This document shows positions 1-8,418 of a stretch of DNA of 64,000 nucleotides, piece by piece. Position numbers and translations under genes: made by a program. Source of the DNA: JANYLB01 sp963837715 (GTDB lineage: Bacteria; Actinomycetota; Acidimicrobiia; IMCC26256; JANYLB01); assembly GCA_963837715.1 (NCBI GenBank), contig CAWIOF010000004.1, forward strand, positions 992,001 to 1,056,000, read 5' to 3'. Positions within the stretch are counted from its first letter, which is position 1. Each line of letters begins with the position of its first letter. The notes under the pieces are model-generated. The model was not told the origin of the DNA and made no database searches. It was given only the letters and a program-made list of their open reading frames with translations.

Positions 1-213
1 CGCGGCCTCGGCGAGGAGGAAGCGCGACTCCGTCGACCACTTCGCGGCCGCGAACCCCGACCATGCGGCCATGAGCGCGACGACTGCGAGCAGCGCGGCC
101 TCGATGATCGTGATGATGCGGTCGTGGCCGGTTGCTTCCTCGTGCTCGCGACTGTGCTTCGTGTGCTCGGCGATCTCTTTGCCTACCTCACCCGGACCCA
201 GTCCTTCAGCCAT
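1..213 (-). CDS. Partial small membrane protein (N-terminal 71 residues)
   Basis: The reverse strand reads open from an ATG at 213 to the window edge. The product begins MAEGLGPGEVGKEIAEHTKH and has a charged, His/Glu-rich cytosolic head of about 32 residues. A hydrophobic helix follows (about residues 33-55, IITIIEAALLAVVALMAAWS), then FAAAKWSTESRFLLAEAA. This resembles actinobacterial single-pass proteins that continue into a coiled coil, but the rest lies outside the window and no function can be assigned. It ends head-on with nothing; its start lies only 9 bp from the stop codon of the co-directional subtilase upstream of it, so the two could share a transcript. Confidence 0.7.
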   Translation of the reverse strand, partial: MAEGLGPGEVGKEIAEHTKHSREHEEATGHDRIITIIEAALLAVVALMAAWSGFAAAKWSTESRFLLAEAA

Positions 214-222
214 AGGTCGGTA

Positions 223-3200
223 TCATCCATCAGCGCGGCCGGCGTTTGTCGGACCACCACCCGACCGGGGCCACTCGGTCAGCGTTCCTGTGTCGGCGCG
301 GGTGTGCCACACGAGGAGCTGCCCGTCGCGGCGGACCACCGCGACCTCGGCGCGACCGTCGCCGTCCCAGTCGCCGAACCCCGGCGTCCCGACCACCCAC
401 CCGCCGGTCAGCTTCGGCCATCCCGCGGGTGACGTGCCGGTGGCATCGTGGGCGGCGAGAGTGAAGACCCCGTTGCCGGCGACCGTCTCCGCCATTCCGT
501 TGCCGTCGACGTCGGCGATTGCGGGGGTGACGAAGAACGCGAGGTCAGGCGTGGTCCTCGGGAAGCCGGCCAACGCGTTACCGGTTCCCGCGCTCCACGC
601 CATGAGATGGTCGTCGTTCGGAAGCTGCAGGTCGGAGCCGGAGATGTCGATGAGGCGGGTGAGCCCGGCACTGGGCGCGGTGATGTCGGCCGTTCCGTCG
701 GTGTCGAGCCGGCCGAGCGAGGGGCCACCGAATGCGACTGCGGTTGCCACGATGTCGTTCGAGGTGCGCGCGGTGCCGAACCGCGCGGTGTCGGCCCCGG
801 CGAGACCGGCCGCCCACGCGAGCGGGACATCGCGACCGTTCGCAGTTCCGTAGACGCTGTCGCCCTGCGCGTTCAGGACGTAGAGCGGACCGACCGACGA
901 TCCCGCCACGACCTCGGGTCCCGCCGACGGGTGGACGTCGCCGACCGCGGCCTGCGCCGAGATGCCACCGCCGATCGCGGGCAGGGCCTCCACCTGGAGC
1001 ATCCCGAGCGCGGCTGGCCACCCCGGGAGGTAGGCCTGCTCGTCGGGGTGCGCCGCCGAGGTCTCGGGATACGACGCGTTCGACCCGTCGGGTGAGATCG
1101 CGAAGAGACGACCGTTGCCGAGGGTGCCGACGCCGCCGAGGAGTGCGAGCACGTCGGTGCCCGAGCCGATGTTGGCCGCCTCGGCGTACTGCTCCTGGCC
1201 GCCGACGATGATCTCGGGTCGACCGTCGCCGGTGAGGTCGGCGAGCGCGGGGGTCGTGATCAGCTCGCCCCCTTCACGGACTCCGGAATCAGGCCGGAAG
1301 GTCACGTACTCGGTGTCCGGGTCGACGGCTTCGACCTTCGCCGGGTCGACGACGAGAACGGGGAAGCCGGCGACGGGAGTGCCGTCGTCGTGCCATGCGT
1401 ACACGTGCCGGTCCTGCGCCGCAGTGACGATCTCGAGCCTCCCGTCGCCGTCGAGATCGGCCGCGGCAGGCGCCGCGCTGATCCCGCGCTTGGCGCGGTT
1501 CACGGAGTTCTTCCCCGTTGCAGGGTCGTCGTTCGAGAACGCGGCGTCGATGCGCACCGATGAGACCGTCGCCCCGCCGATGGTGGTCGGCACGAAGCCG
1601 GCGCGCGGCGCGCCGGTGTGCTCCCATGCCCAGACGTTGCCGTCGGTGTCGGTGGCGACGACCTCGAGGTCGCCGTTGCCGTCGAGATCGGCGATCACGG
1701 GCGCGCCCGACCCGATGGCCGAGCTCGGCGCCGCGATCCGTTCGGATCGTGCGGTCGCCGACTGCGCCGGCCACCACGGGGGTGTCGCGGTCCGGACCGG
1801 CCATCGAGGAAGCTCCGAGCCGTTCGCCCGGTAAGCGTGCACGGTGCCGTCGTCGGTCGCGAGCACGAGCTCGTCGCCCGGTCGACCATCGAGGTCCGCG
1901 AACACGGGGCTCGCCGTCGACGCCCCGGCCACCGCCTTCGGGTAGCCCGTGACCAGATCGGGATCGTCGTGCACGAAGACCTGCTTCTGCTGCTCACCGG
2001 TGAGACCGTCGGCGGCGCCGCCGTGGGCGGTGACGACGACCCGCACCCGCACCGAGAAGCGCTCTTCGTCGGGCCGACCTGTCGCGGGGTCGACCGGCGC
2101 GCCGGTCCCGCCTTCCGGGAGCGCGGCGGCGATCGACGCGAGATCGACGACGGCGAGTGTTCCCCGGCGGACGCCCCTCACGCCGTCCCGGCTGACCGCG
2201 ACCTGCCACGGGTCGGGGTTCGGGTACGGCGGCGCCTGCAGGCCCGGCGCCCACTCGACGCGGTAGTCGTACGTGGTCGAGCGCGGCGACGCGACCCGGC
2301 CGGTGACCGCGAGGCGTCCCGACGTCGGCAGCGAAGCGAACCACTTGGGACCGGTGATGTCGGCCGTCGGGGGGATCCGTCCGGCACGCACGGCCTTCAC
2401 GGCCTCGTAGATGTTGACGCGTCCGTAGCCGAAGCTCGCGTCCCAGTTCTTGGTGGTCGGGTAGCGCACGGTGTCGAGCAGCCCGCCCGTCGAGGTGCCG
2501 AAGTCGTTGGGCGGGTCGACGCGGTTGGGGGTGGCGAAGTCGACGTCGTCGGCGGTCGCGCGCAGGACCTGCATCACCTCGTCGACGGTGAGATCGCCCC
2601 CGCTGTCTCGCGCGACCGATTCGATCAGTCCCACCATGCCGGCCGCGCGGCCGGTGGCCTCCGAGGAGCACGAGCCGGATGGGATGGAGAGGAACGTGCG
2701 CCCGCCGAAGTTGGTGCAGCCGTTCAACGCGAGGTAGCCCGTTGCGGTGCCACCGGTGAGCGGCTCCTGCTCGGTGACCGAGTTGACCGCCATGGTGTGT
2801 TCGAGCGAGCTCGGGAGGTTCGGGTGCTTCGAAGCTTCATCGGCCATCGACGCGACGACCACCACCCCACGCTCGTACGCGGCGTCGATCGCCTGCTGTG
2901 CCTGCGGCGGGTTGCTGATCGCGCCGAGGGCCTCCTGCACGACGTCGGCGCCCGAGTCGAGGGCGAAGAGGAGCCCGGCGGCGAAGCGACCGCCCTCACC
3001 GATGAACGAGTCGCCGACGCGCACGGGAAGGAACCGGCATTTCGGGCAGGTCCCGACGTCGCCGGTCCCGTTCTCGGCCGCGACCGAGTCCTTCGCCTCG
3101 CCGGTGCCGTGTCCGTAGTCGACGGTGTCGAGCGGATTGTTGTCGCCGAAGAGGAAGTCCCAACCCGATATGTCGTCGACGTGGCCGTTGTGGTCGTCGT

Positions 3201-3723
3201 CGACGCCGTTGTTCGCGGCGGGATCGAGGATGAGGTCCTCCGGGTCGGCGAGGCCATTGCCGTTTCGGTCGGGGAGGCCGGCGAAGTCGGCGATGTCGAA
3301 GCGACCGTCGCCGTTGCAGTCGCCGTTCGCGGCGGCACACCCCGGCCGGACCTCGCCGAGGTTGATCACCGCCTGGGTCGCGAGCTCGCGCATCGATCCC
3401 GCATCCCGCCACTTGATTCCCGAGTCGAGCACCGCGATCACGACGTCGTCGCGGCCCTTGGTCACCCCGAACGCGAGATCGAGTGCTGGACCCTTCTGGC
3501 CGCACTGGTTGTGAGGCGAACCGAACAGCTCGGGGCGGGGATCACGGGCGCTCGTGACCTTGTAGGAATCGAGGTCGAGCTCCGGCGGGAGGACTCCGGA
3601 TGGCGGCGAGTCGGTCGGCCCGTAGCGCCAGTGCACGCAGTCGGTCGGTTGGGGCTTGCCGCCCGGACCGATCGGCACGCACGCGGCCGCGACCACGAGC
3701 GCGACCAGACTCCAGAGCCACAT
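223..3723 (-). CDS. Secreted lipoprotein-type subtilisin-like protease with Ca-binding insert and FG-GAP/VCBS repeats
   Basis: S8-family protease, exported and probably lipid-anchored. I chose the ATG at 3723 because it directly precedes a lipoprotein signal (MWLWSLVALVVAAAC) and has AGGGGGG upstream; an in-frame GTG at 3759 would add 12 residues. Numbering from that GTG, catalytic Asp is D112 (AVLDSG), His is H217 (GHGTG) and Ser is S366 (CSSEATGRAAG). Between Asp and His lies a run of Asp/Asn/Gly loops (about 147-195, NGDCNGDGRFD and DRNGNGLADPED) resembling EF-hand or dockerin calcium sites. After the protease come at least five DLDGDGRxE-type FG-GAP/VCBS repeats that should form a beta-propeller. 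Oddities: the usual Pro after the catalytic Ser is Gly, and the oxyanion-hole Asn appears to be Asp (ASMADEAS, D307). Activity is therefore not certain. Confidence 0.9.
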   Translation of the reverse strand: MWLWSLVALVVAAACVPIGPGGKPQPTDCVHWRYGPTDSPPSGVLPPELDLDSYKVTSARDPRPELFGSPHNQCGQKGPALDLAFGVTKGRDDVVIAVLDSGIKWRDAGSMRELATQAVINLGEVRPGCAAANGDCNGDGRFDIADFAGLPDRNGNGLADPEDLILDPAANNGVDDDHNGHVDDISGWDFLFGDNNPLDTVDYGHGTGEAKDSVAAENGTGDVGTCPKCRFLPVRVGDSFIGEGGRFAAGLLFALDSGADVVQEALGAISNPPQAQQAIDAAYERGVVVVASMADEASKHPNLPSSLEHTMAVNSVTEQEPLTGGTATGYLALNGCTNFGGRTFLSIPSGSCSSEATGRAAGMVGLIESVARDSGGDLTVDEVMQVLRATADDVDFATPNRVDPPNDFGTSTGGLLDTVRYPTTKNWDASFGYGRVNIYEAVKAVRAGRIPPTADITGPKWFASLPTSGRLAVTGRVASPRSTTYDYRVEWAPGLQAPPYPNPDPWQVAVSRDGVRGVRRGTLAVVDLASIAAALPEGGTGAPVDPATGRPDEERFSVRVRVVVTAHGGAADGLTGEQQKQVFVHDDPDLVTGYPKAVAGASTASPVFADLDGRPGDELVLATDDGTVHAYRANGSELPRWPVRTATPPWWPAQSATARSERIAAPSSAIGSGAPVIADLDGNGDLEVVATDTDGNVWAWEHTGAPRAGFVPTTIGGATVSSVRIDAAFSNDDPATGKNSVNRAKRGISAAPAAADLDGDGRLEIVTAAQDRHVYAWHDDGTPVAGFPVLVVDPAKVEAVDPDTEYVTFRPDSGVREGGELITTPALADLTGDGRPEIIVGGQEQYAEAANIGSGTDVLALLGGVGTLGNGRLFAISPDGSNASYPETSAAHPDEQAYLPGWPAALGMLQVEALPAIGGGISAQAAVGDVHPSAGPEVVAGSSVGPLYVLNAQGDSVYGTANGRDVPLAWAAGLAGADTARFGTARTSNDIVATAVAFGGPSLGRLDTDGTADITAPSAGLTRLIDISGSDLQLPNDDHLMAWSAGTGNALAGFPRTTPDLAFFVTPAIADVDGNGMAETVAGNGVFTLAAHDATGTSPAGWPKLTGGWVVGTPGFGDWDGDGRAEVAVVRRDGQLLVWHTRADTGTLTEWPRSGGGPTNAGRADG

Positions 3724-3791
3724 CCGCCGCACGGTTCCCCCCCTCGCCAGGGCCACCACTACACCACCCGTGCCGCGACCCGGTCCAGGTG

Positions 3792-3805
3792 AGGTTGCCT
3801 AACCT
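3792..3805. promoter_or_regulatory. Short inverted repeat overlapping a possible -10
   Basis: AGGTT-GCCT-AACCT lies 8 bp before the aminotransferase start. The right arm contains TAACCT, which fits a TANNNT -10 hexamer. The arms match those of a DtxR/IdeR box, but the centre is one base too short, so the regulator is unknown. Confidence 0.3.
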
Positions 3806-3813
3806 GCATTGTC

Positions 3814-4974
3814 ATGACACCGGAGCCGTACCTCGCTTCGCGACTGCAGGGGTTCGGGACCACGATCTTCGCCGAGATGTCGGCGTTGGCCCTCGAGACG
3901 GGATCGATCAACCTCGGTCAGGGCTTCCCCGACACCGACGGGCCCGCGGTCGTGGCCGACGCCGCGATCGCAGCGATCCGGGCGGGCCACAACCAGTACC
4001 CACCGGGAATCGGCATCCCCGAGCTCCGAGCCGCGATCGTGCGGCACCAGCATCACTGGTACGACCTCGACTACGAGCCCGACACGGAGGTCTTGGTCAC
4101 CGCCGGGGCAACCGAGGCGATCGCGGCCGCGTTGCTCGCGTTGTGCGAACCGGGCGACGAGGTGCTCACGTTCGAGCCGTACTACGACTCGTACGCCGCG
4201 TGCATCGCGATGGCGGGGGCGCACCGCCGGGTCGTGCAGCTGCGCGCACCCGACTTCCGATTCGATCCCGATGCGCTCGAAGGCGCGGTCACACCCCGGA
4301 CCCGGATCCTGCTCCTCAACTCGCCGCACAATCCCACGGGAAAGGTCTTCGACGCGCTGGAGTTGGAGCACATCGCGAGGGTGTGCATCGAGCACGACCT
4401 CATCGCGATCACCGACGAGGTCTACGAACACATCGTCTTCGAGGACTCCCACATCCCGCTCGCGACCCTCCGCGGGATGCGCGACCGGACCCTGCTGATC
4501 TCATCGGGTGGCAAGACGTTCTCGTTCACAGGGTGGAAGGTCGGTTGGGCGTGCGGCCCGGCGCCGCTGGTGCGAGCGGTCCGGACCGCGAAGCAGTTCC
4601 TCACCTACGTGAACGCGGGTCCGTTGCAGTACGGAATCGCGGTGGGCCTCGACCTCCCCGACACCTCCTTCACGCAGCTCGCGGCCGATCTGCGCATCAG
4701 ACGGGACCGGCTCGCCGGCGGGCTCGCCGCGACGGGGCTCGAGGTCTTCGCGTCGCCAGGTACCTACTTCCTGACCGTCGACATCCGTTCGATCGGCGAA
4801 GGCGACGGAATCGCGTTCTGCCGTGCCCTCCCCGATCGGTGCGGTGTGGTCGCGGTTCCGAATGTGGTGTTCTACGACGACGCCGACGCGGGTCGGTCGT
4901 TCGTACGCTTCGCGTGCTGCAAGCGCCTCGACGTGATCGACGAAGCCGTGCTCCGCCTCGGGAAGCTGGTCTAG
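3814..4974 (+). CDS. PLP-dependent class I/II aminotransferase (glutamine/methionine transaminase-like)
   Basis: Fold-type I aminotransferase of 386 residues, the usual length. Visible signatures are NLGQGFPD (33-40), SPHNPTGKV (170-178, substrate-carboxylate region), the PLP-contact pair D201/Y204 (ITDEVYEH) and the Schiff-base lysine K234 in SSGGKTFSFTGWK. The sequence type is that of kynurenine/glutamine-K or methionine transaminases, and of the DapC-like group. The next gene begins on the very next base and encodes an omega-amidase-like nitrilase. That pairing is known for recycling 2-oxo acids with glutamine (2-oxoglutaramate is the amidase substrate), for example in methionine salvage. 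The specific amino acid substrate is inferred from context only. The ATG sits 8 nt after TAACCT, so the mRNA may be leaderless. Confidence 0.88.
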   Translation: MTPEPYLASRLQGFGTTIFAEMSALALETGSINLGQGFPDTDGPAVVADAAIAAIRAGHNQYPPGIGIPELRAAIVRHQHHWYDLDYEPDTEVLVTAGATEAIAAALLALCEPGDEVLTFEPYYDSYAACIAMAGAHRRVVQLRAPDFRFDPDALEGAVTPRTRILLLNSPHNPTGKVFDALELEHIARVCIEHDLIAITDEVYEHIVFEDSHIPLATLRGMRDRTLLISSGGKTFSFTGWKVGWACGPAPLVRAVRTAKQFLTYVNAGPLQYGIAVGLDLPDTSFTQLAADLRIRRDRLAGGLAATGLEVFASPGTYFLTVDIRSIGEGDGIAFCRALPDRCGVVAVPNVVFYDDADAGRSFVRFACCKRLDVIDEAVLRLGKLV

Positions 4975-5736
4975 ATGCGCGTCGCCGTGGTCCAACACGA
5001 CATCGTCTGGGAGGACCCGGACGCGAACTTCGCCCGGCTCGCGCCCATGATCGCGGCCGCCGCGGCCGACGAGGCCCGCCTGATCGTGCTCACCGAGACC
5101 TACTCGACCGGCTTCTCGATGAACACCGGCCAGACCGCAGAGCCGGCCGACGGACCGAGCGCGTCGTTCCTCGCCGAACAGGCGCGCGAACACGGGGTGT
5201 GGCTCTGCGGCTCGGTGCCCGTGCTGGCCGAGGGTGCCGACCAGCCGTCGAACTGTCTCGTGCTCGCGGGCCCGGCCGGGGAGGATCACCGCTACCGCAA
5301 GCGGCACCTGTTCCGCTACGGCGGGGAGGACGCCCACTACGTCCCCGGCGCCGAACCGCTCACGGTCACGATCGACGGAGTCAGGCTCAGCCTGTTCGTC
5401 TGCTACGACCTCCGCTTCGCCCCCGACTTCTGGGCCCGGGCCGAGGAGACCGACGCGTACGTGGTGATCGCCAACTGGCCGGTCGCGCGTCGCGATCACT
5501 GGCGGACGCTCCTGCGGGCCCGTGCGATCGAGAACCTGGCCTATGTGATCGGCGCGAACCGGGTCGGCACCGGCGGCGGAGTCGAGACGGCCGGCGACAG
5601 CATGATCGTCGGCCCGTTCGGCGAGACCGTCGCATTCGCCGGGAGCGCGGAGACGACGATCGTGGGCGACGTCGACCCCGCGGTGGTCGCGTCGACCCGG
5701 GCCCGCTATCCGTTCCTCACCGACCGGAACCCATGA
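4975..5736 (+). CDS. Carbon-nitrogen hydrolase, omega-amidase (Nit2/YafV) type
   Basis: Nitrilase-superfamily amidohydrolase of 253 residues with the complete catalytic triad: E41 (LTETYSTGFSMN), K109 (YRKRHLFRYG) and C143 (LFVCYDLRF). The TGFSMN tail after the Glu is characteristic of omega-amidases, which deaminate 2-oxoglutaramate or 2-oxosuccinamate to the dicarboxylic acid and ammonia. The ATG abuts the TAG of the upstream aminotransferase, so the genes are translationally coupled and probably act in sequence: glutamine-dependent transamination, then hydrolysis of the amide product. Its last 20 bp overlap the 3' end of the convergent ASCH gene. Confidence 0.88.
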   Translation: MRVAVVQHDIVWEDPDANFARLAPMIAAAAADEARLIVLTETYSTGFSMNTGQTAEPADGPSASFLAEQAREHGVWLCGSVPVLAEGADQPSNCLVLAGPAGEDHRYRKRHLFRYGGEDAHYVPGAEPLTVTIDGVRLSLFVCYDLRFAPDFWARAEETDAYVVIANWPVARRDHWRTLLRARAIENLAYVIGANRVGTGGGVETAGDSMIVGPFGETVAFAGSAETTIVGDVDPAVVASTRARYPFLTDRNP

Positions 5737-6130
5737 TCTCCACCACTCGGAACCAGACGCAGACCGTGAGGCTCTCGTCGGTCACGGTGAAGCCCTCGCC
5801 CGTCCAATAGTCGAGGTGGCCGGCTCGCCAGTCCTCGACGGAGGTGAACCCCTCGCCTTCGGCGGCCGCGAACTCCCACGACACGTCGATGAACCTCTGG
5901 GTCTCGACTCGGGTGACCTCGACGAGCGCGAGCGCGGCGCCGTCGGAACCGAGGAGGACCTGGTGTTCGCCGACCTCGTCGACCATCTCGCCTTCCGCGA
6001 CGTAGTCGGCCTCCCACAGCCCGGCGGTGGCGACCTTCTCGCCCGCGAGCACGAGACGGTTCAGCTCGTCGCGCATCGCGCCTTCCGATCCGAGCTCGAA
6101 CGCCCTGAGCTCACCGACCCGTGGCCACAT
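5717..6130 (-). CDS. ASCH domain protein
   Basis: The 137-residue product matches the ASCH fold: it has the GEKVATAGLWEADY motif (family G-x-K-T-A-T region) near residues 33-46 and the C-terminal ESLTVCVWFRVVE strand. ASCH proteins are RNA-binding-like domains related to PUA, and some bacterial members hydrolyse N4-acetylcytidine; which applies here is unknown. The ATG at 6130 is preceded by a strong AGGAGG six bases upstream. Open reading continues further 5' but has no similar signal. It converges on the omega-amidase gene. Confidence 0.8.
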   Translation of the reverse strand: MWPRVGELRAFELGSEGAMRDELNRLVLAGEKVATAGLWEADYVAEGEMVDEVGEHQVLLGSDGAALALVEVTRVETQRFIDVSWEFAAAEGEGFTSVEDWRAGHLDYWTGEGFTVTDESLTVCVWFRVVEIMGSGR

Positions 6131-6191
6131 GCCGCCTCCTCGAACGCCGCTCGACCCCGCCCGTCGGAGTGGAGTCTGGCAAACTCCGACG

Positions 6192-6569
6192 ATGACCGGA
6201 CGGCTCCGAACCGCAGCTCCCGTGGTCGACCTCGCGTGCCTCGCGCTGTTCGTGCTCATCGGCCGCGGTCGGCACGACATCAGCAGCGGTGTCGGCTGGT
6301 TCCTCGGCGTGCTGTGGCCGCTCGCGCTCGGTTGGTTCGTTGCCGCAGTCGTCACGAAGCTCTACACGAACCCGGCCCGACCGTGGCTGCGGCTCACCGC
6401 CACGTGGGGCCTCGGCATGACGCTCGCGCTCGTCGTGCGCGGGATCGCGCTCGGCCGTCAGCCGGTCAGCACCTTCGCGCTCGTGCTCTTCGCGTTCGTC
6501 GCCCTCGAGACGTTCGGGTGGCGGCTGCTCGCGCTCCTCTTCCGCCGCATGGTGCCTGCCCGCGCCTGA
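6192..6569 (+). CDS. DUF3054 family integral membrane protein
   Basis: A 125-residue very hydrophobic protein with about four transmembrane helices: residues 7-22, 32-52, 65-83 and 90-113. The segment LYTNPARPWLRLTATWGLGMT and the GRQPVSTF loop are typical of the actinobacterial DUF3054 family. No function is known for the family. The gene is divergent from the ASCH gene, with 61 bp between the starts, and has no clear Shine-Dalgarno sequence; CAAACT lies six bases before the ATG and may serve as -10 of a leaderless transcript. Confidence 0.75.
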   Translation: MTGRLRTAAPVVDLACLALFVLIGRGRHDISSGVGWFLGVLWPLALGWFVAAVVTKLYTNPARPWLRLTATWGLGMTLALVVRGIALGRQPVSTFALVLFAFVALETFGWRLLALLFRRMVPARA

Positions 6570-6639
6570 ACCCCTCGTTCCGGTCATGTGAGCGGTTGCA
6601 GGCCAACCGCGGAGATGACCAGAACGGGAGTTCGTGTGG

Positions 6640-7854
6640 TCAGCCGGACGGGAGCGCGGCCCAGAACGCGCTGAGCGACGCAGCTGCCGCGAGGTAGAGG
6701 CGTTCGTTGCCGCGGTCGACCGCTGCGGCGTCGAAGCAGGCGAGGGTGTACTTCACGAGGTGCGCGTCGTGGTGTCGGGATGCCCGGGACGCGAGCGAGA
6801 TCCGGACCTCGGGGAGCGACGCGTCGGGTGCGTGGGCGACCCAACCCGCGGCATCGTCGCGTCCGGCGTCGATCGCGTCCCCGAACTCGCGGTGGGCACT
6901 GGGTTCGAGCTCGAACGACGGGGTGAGTGTCACCCGACCCATCGCGGCCCGGAAGCCCACCACGTACGTCGCGGCGACCGCGAGCGCGGTGCGCGCCGAC
7001 GAACGTGCACCGGCGACGCCGGTGACGGCCTGCGGCATCGTGAGGCAGTGCGACCAGCCGTAGGGCGCATGATCCGGAGGCTCTTGCAGCATCGACCACG
7101 CTGCGACGCGTGCGAGCTGCACCCGCGCCGTGCGGAGATCGGGCTCGGCGGCGACGATTCCCGAGAGCAGTCTCGGGGCAATGCCACTCTCCTCGGCCTG
7201 GTGCATCACCGGGAAGATGAAGTGGCTGCCCGGTACGCCCAGCATGGGAACGTCGAGCAACGCAGTCGCGAGCGAGCCGCCGGTGATCGTCCCCTCGACG
7301 TCTTCGAACCAGCGGAGCTGCCAGTCGGCATGACGGGCGAGTTCGCGTGCGGGACCGCGCAGGAGGCCGCCGGTGACCTCGCCGCCCGGCGCGATCCGGG
7401 GGAGGAGATACAAGAAGATGCTCGCGTGACCGGCCGCGGCGAGTGACGCGGCGACCGGTTCCGCGAGCACGTTCCGGATCTCGACGGGATCGGCGACCGC
7501 GCCGAGCGCGGTCGCGGCCCGGTCGACGGCGGCGAGGTCACCCTCGGAGATCGCGCCGACCAACGTCGCGGCCGCCTGCTCGGGAGACTCCGCGGTACGG
7601 AACGGTTCGTCGGCCAGCGCGTCGCCCGCCGCCTCGTAGTCGACCCCGAGCTGCAAGATCCGCCGGCGCGCGTCGGCCCGGGCGTCGGGATGCACGTGGC
7701 GGAGCAGTCCGGCCCGGGCGAGGAGCTCGAGCGGCGCGTGGAGCACGAAGGAGTCGGCCGGAGCCACCTTCGGTCGGGCGATCGTGCGGGCGACCTTGGC
7801 GACGAGCTCCACGTCGGACAGGTCGGATGGGTCGTCGAGGTCGTCGAGCGGCAT
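6640..7854 (-). CDS. Unknown protein under predicted SoxR control
   Basis: A 404-residue soluble protein, largely alpha-helical by composition (Ala-rich, LELLARAGLL near the N-terminus, GHASIFLYLLPR mid-way, YGWSHCLTMPQAV near residue 270). I do not recognise the family with confidence; the His-rich helical character is compatible with questin-oxidase-like proteins, but this is a guess. The interest lies in its promoter: a SoxR-type palindrome inside a 19-bp spacer, with the -10 only 7 nt before this ATG. The mRNA should therefore start at or next to the ATG. An in-frame GTG at 7863 lies inside the -10 and is rejected as the start. The divergent neighbour is soxR itself, so a role in the response to redox-active compounds is a reasonable inference. 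Confidence 0.7.
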   Translation of the reverse strand: MPLDDLDDPSDLSDVELVAKVARTIARPKVAPADSFVLHAPLELLARAGLLRHVHPDARADARRRILQLGVDYEAAGDALADEPFRTAESPEQAAATLVGAISEGDLAAVDRAATALGAVADPVEIRNVLAEPVAASLAAAGHASIFLYLLPRIAPGGEVTGGLLRGPARELARHADWQLRWFEDVEGTITGGSLATALLDVPMLGVPGSHFIFPVMHQAEESGIAPRLLSGIVAAEPDLRTARVQLARVAAWSMLQEPPDHAPYGWSHCLTMPQAVTGVAGARSSARTALAVAATYVVGFRAAMGRVTLTPSFELEPSAHREFGDAIDAGRDDAAGWVAHAPDASLPEVRISLASRASRHHDAHLVKYTLACFDAAAVDRGNERLYLAAAASLSAFWAALPSG

Positions 7855-7861
7855 GCCGAGC

Positions 7862-7892
7862 ACTCTAAGAGTTCAAGTAAACTTGAAGTCAA
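7862..7892 (-). promoter_or_regulatory. SoxR-regulated promoter with SoxR box
   Basis: On the minus strand, -35 TTGACT (7892-7887) and -10 TAGAGT (7867-7862) are separated by exactly 19 bp, the overlong spacing typical of MerR/SoxR-activated promoters. The spacer holds the inverted repeat TTCAAGT-TT-ACTTGAA (7872-7887). This closely resembles the E. coli SoxR site CCTCAAGTTAACTTGAGG. The predicted +1 coincides with the start codon at 7854. Confidence 0.88.
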
Positions 7893-7917
7893 GCCCCGAG
7901 GTCGCGAGACTGAGCCG

Positions 7918-8418
7918 GTGTCGGTCGACGAGTGGTTGGCGATCGGTGAGATCTCCGCTCGGTCGGGGATCGCGCCTTCCGCGCTGCGGTTCTACGAAGA
8001 CGAGGGACTCCTGCGCTCGGAACGTACGTCGGGGGGTCAGCGTCGCTTCGCGCGCGACACGCTGCGGAGGCTGGCGTTCATCCGGGCCGCCCAGCGGGTC
8101 GGGCTCACACTCGAGGAGATCAGCGCTGCACTGCACACCCTGCCCGACTCCCGGACCCCGACGGTGGCCGATTGGAGCCGCCTGTCTCGCGCCTGGAAGC
8201 CGCGTCTCGACGAGCAGATCGAGCTCCTGATCCGGCTGCGCGACGACCTCACCTCGTGCATCGGATGCGGCTGCCTCTCGCTCAAGACGTGCGCGCTCTA
8301 CAACCCCGACGATGGCGCCGCCGATCTCGGTGCCGGGGCCCGGTACCTCCTGGGTGACACCGCCGCCGACGTCGTCGATTCGTCTGGTGATCAGCCGGGT
8401 GGGGCCAGGGCCAGGTAG
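7918..8418 (+). CDS. soxR: Redox-sensing MerR-family activator SoxR
   Basis: A 166-residue MerR-type regulator. The N-terminal winged helix-turn-helix is clear (LAIGEISARSGIAPSALRFYEDEGLL, residues 7-32), followed by a long dimerisation helix (about 84-112). The [2Fe-2S] cluster motif CIGCGCLSLKTC supplies C114, C117, C119 and C125, the spacing that defines SoxR. One-electron oxidation of this cluster untwists the promoter DNA and activates transcription. In actinobacteria, SoxR typically answers to redox-cycling metabolites rather than running a SoxS cascade. I chose GTG 7918 because it places the MerR domain at the usual distance from the N-terminus. The cognate box lies 30-50 bp upstream, in the divergent intergenic region. 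The 3' end overlaps the convergent lipoprotein gene by 28 bp. Confidence 0.95.
   Translation: MSVDEWLAIGEISARSGIAPSALRFYEDEGLLRSERTSGGQRRFARDTLRRLAFIRAAQRVGLTLEEISAALHTLPDSRTPTVADWSRLSRAWKPRLDEQIELLIRLRDDLTSCIGCGCLSLKTCALYNPDDGAADLGAGARYLLGDTAADVVDSSGDQPGGARAR

Noticed and set aside
1618..3792. Long open frame (724 codons) antisense to the subtilase
   Set aside because: It runs opposite a protein with clear catalytic and FG-GAP motifs. The translation is a low-complexity Arg/Gly/Asp mix, as expected of a high-GC shadow frame.
3792..3805. DtxR/IdeR iron box
   Set aside because: AGGTT and AACCT arms match, but the centre is four rather than five bases and the flanking TT/AA of the 19-bp consensus are absent. 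The downstream gene has no link to iron.
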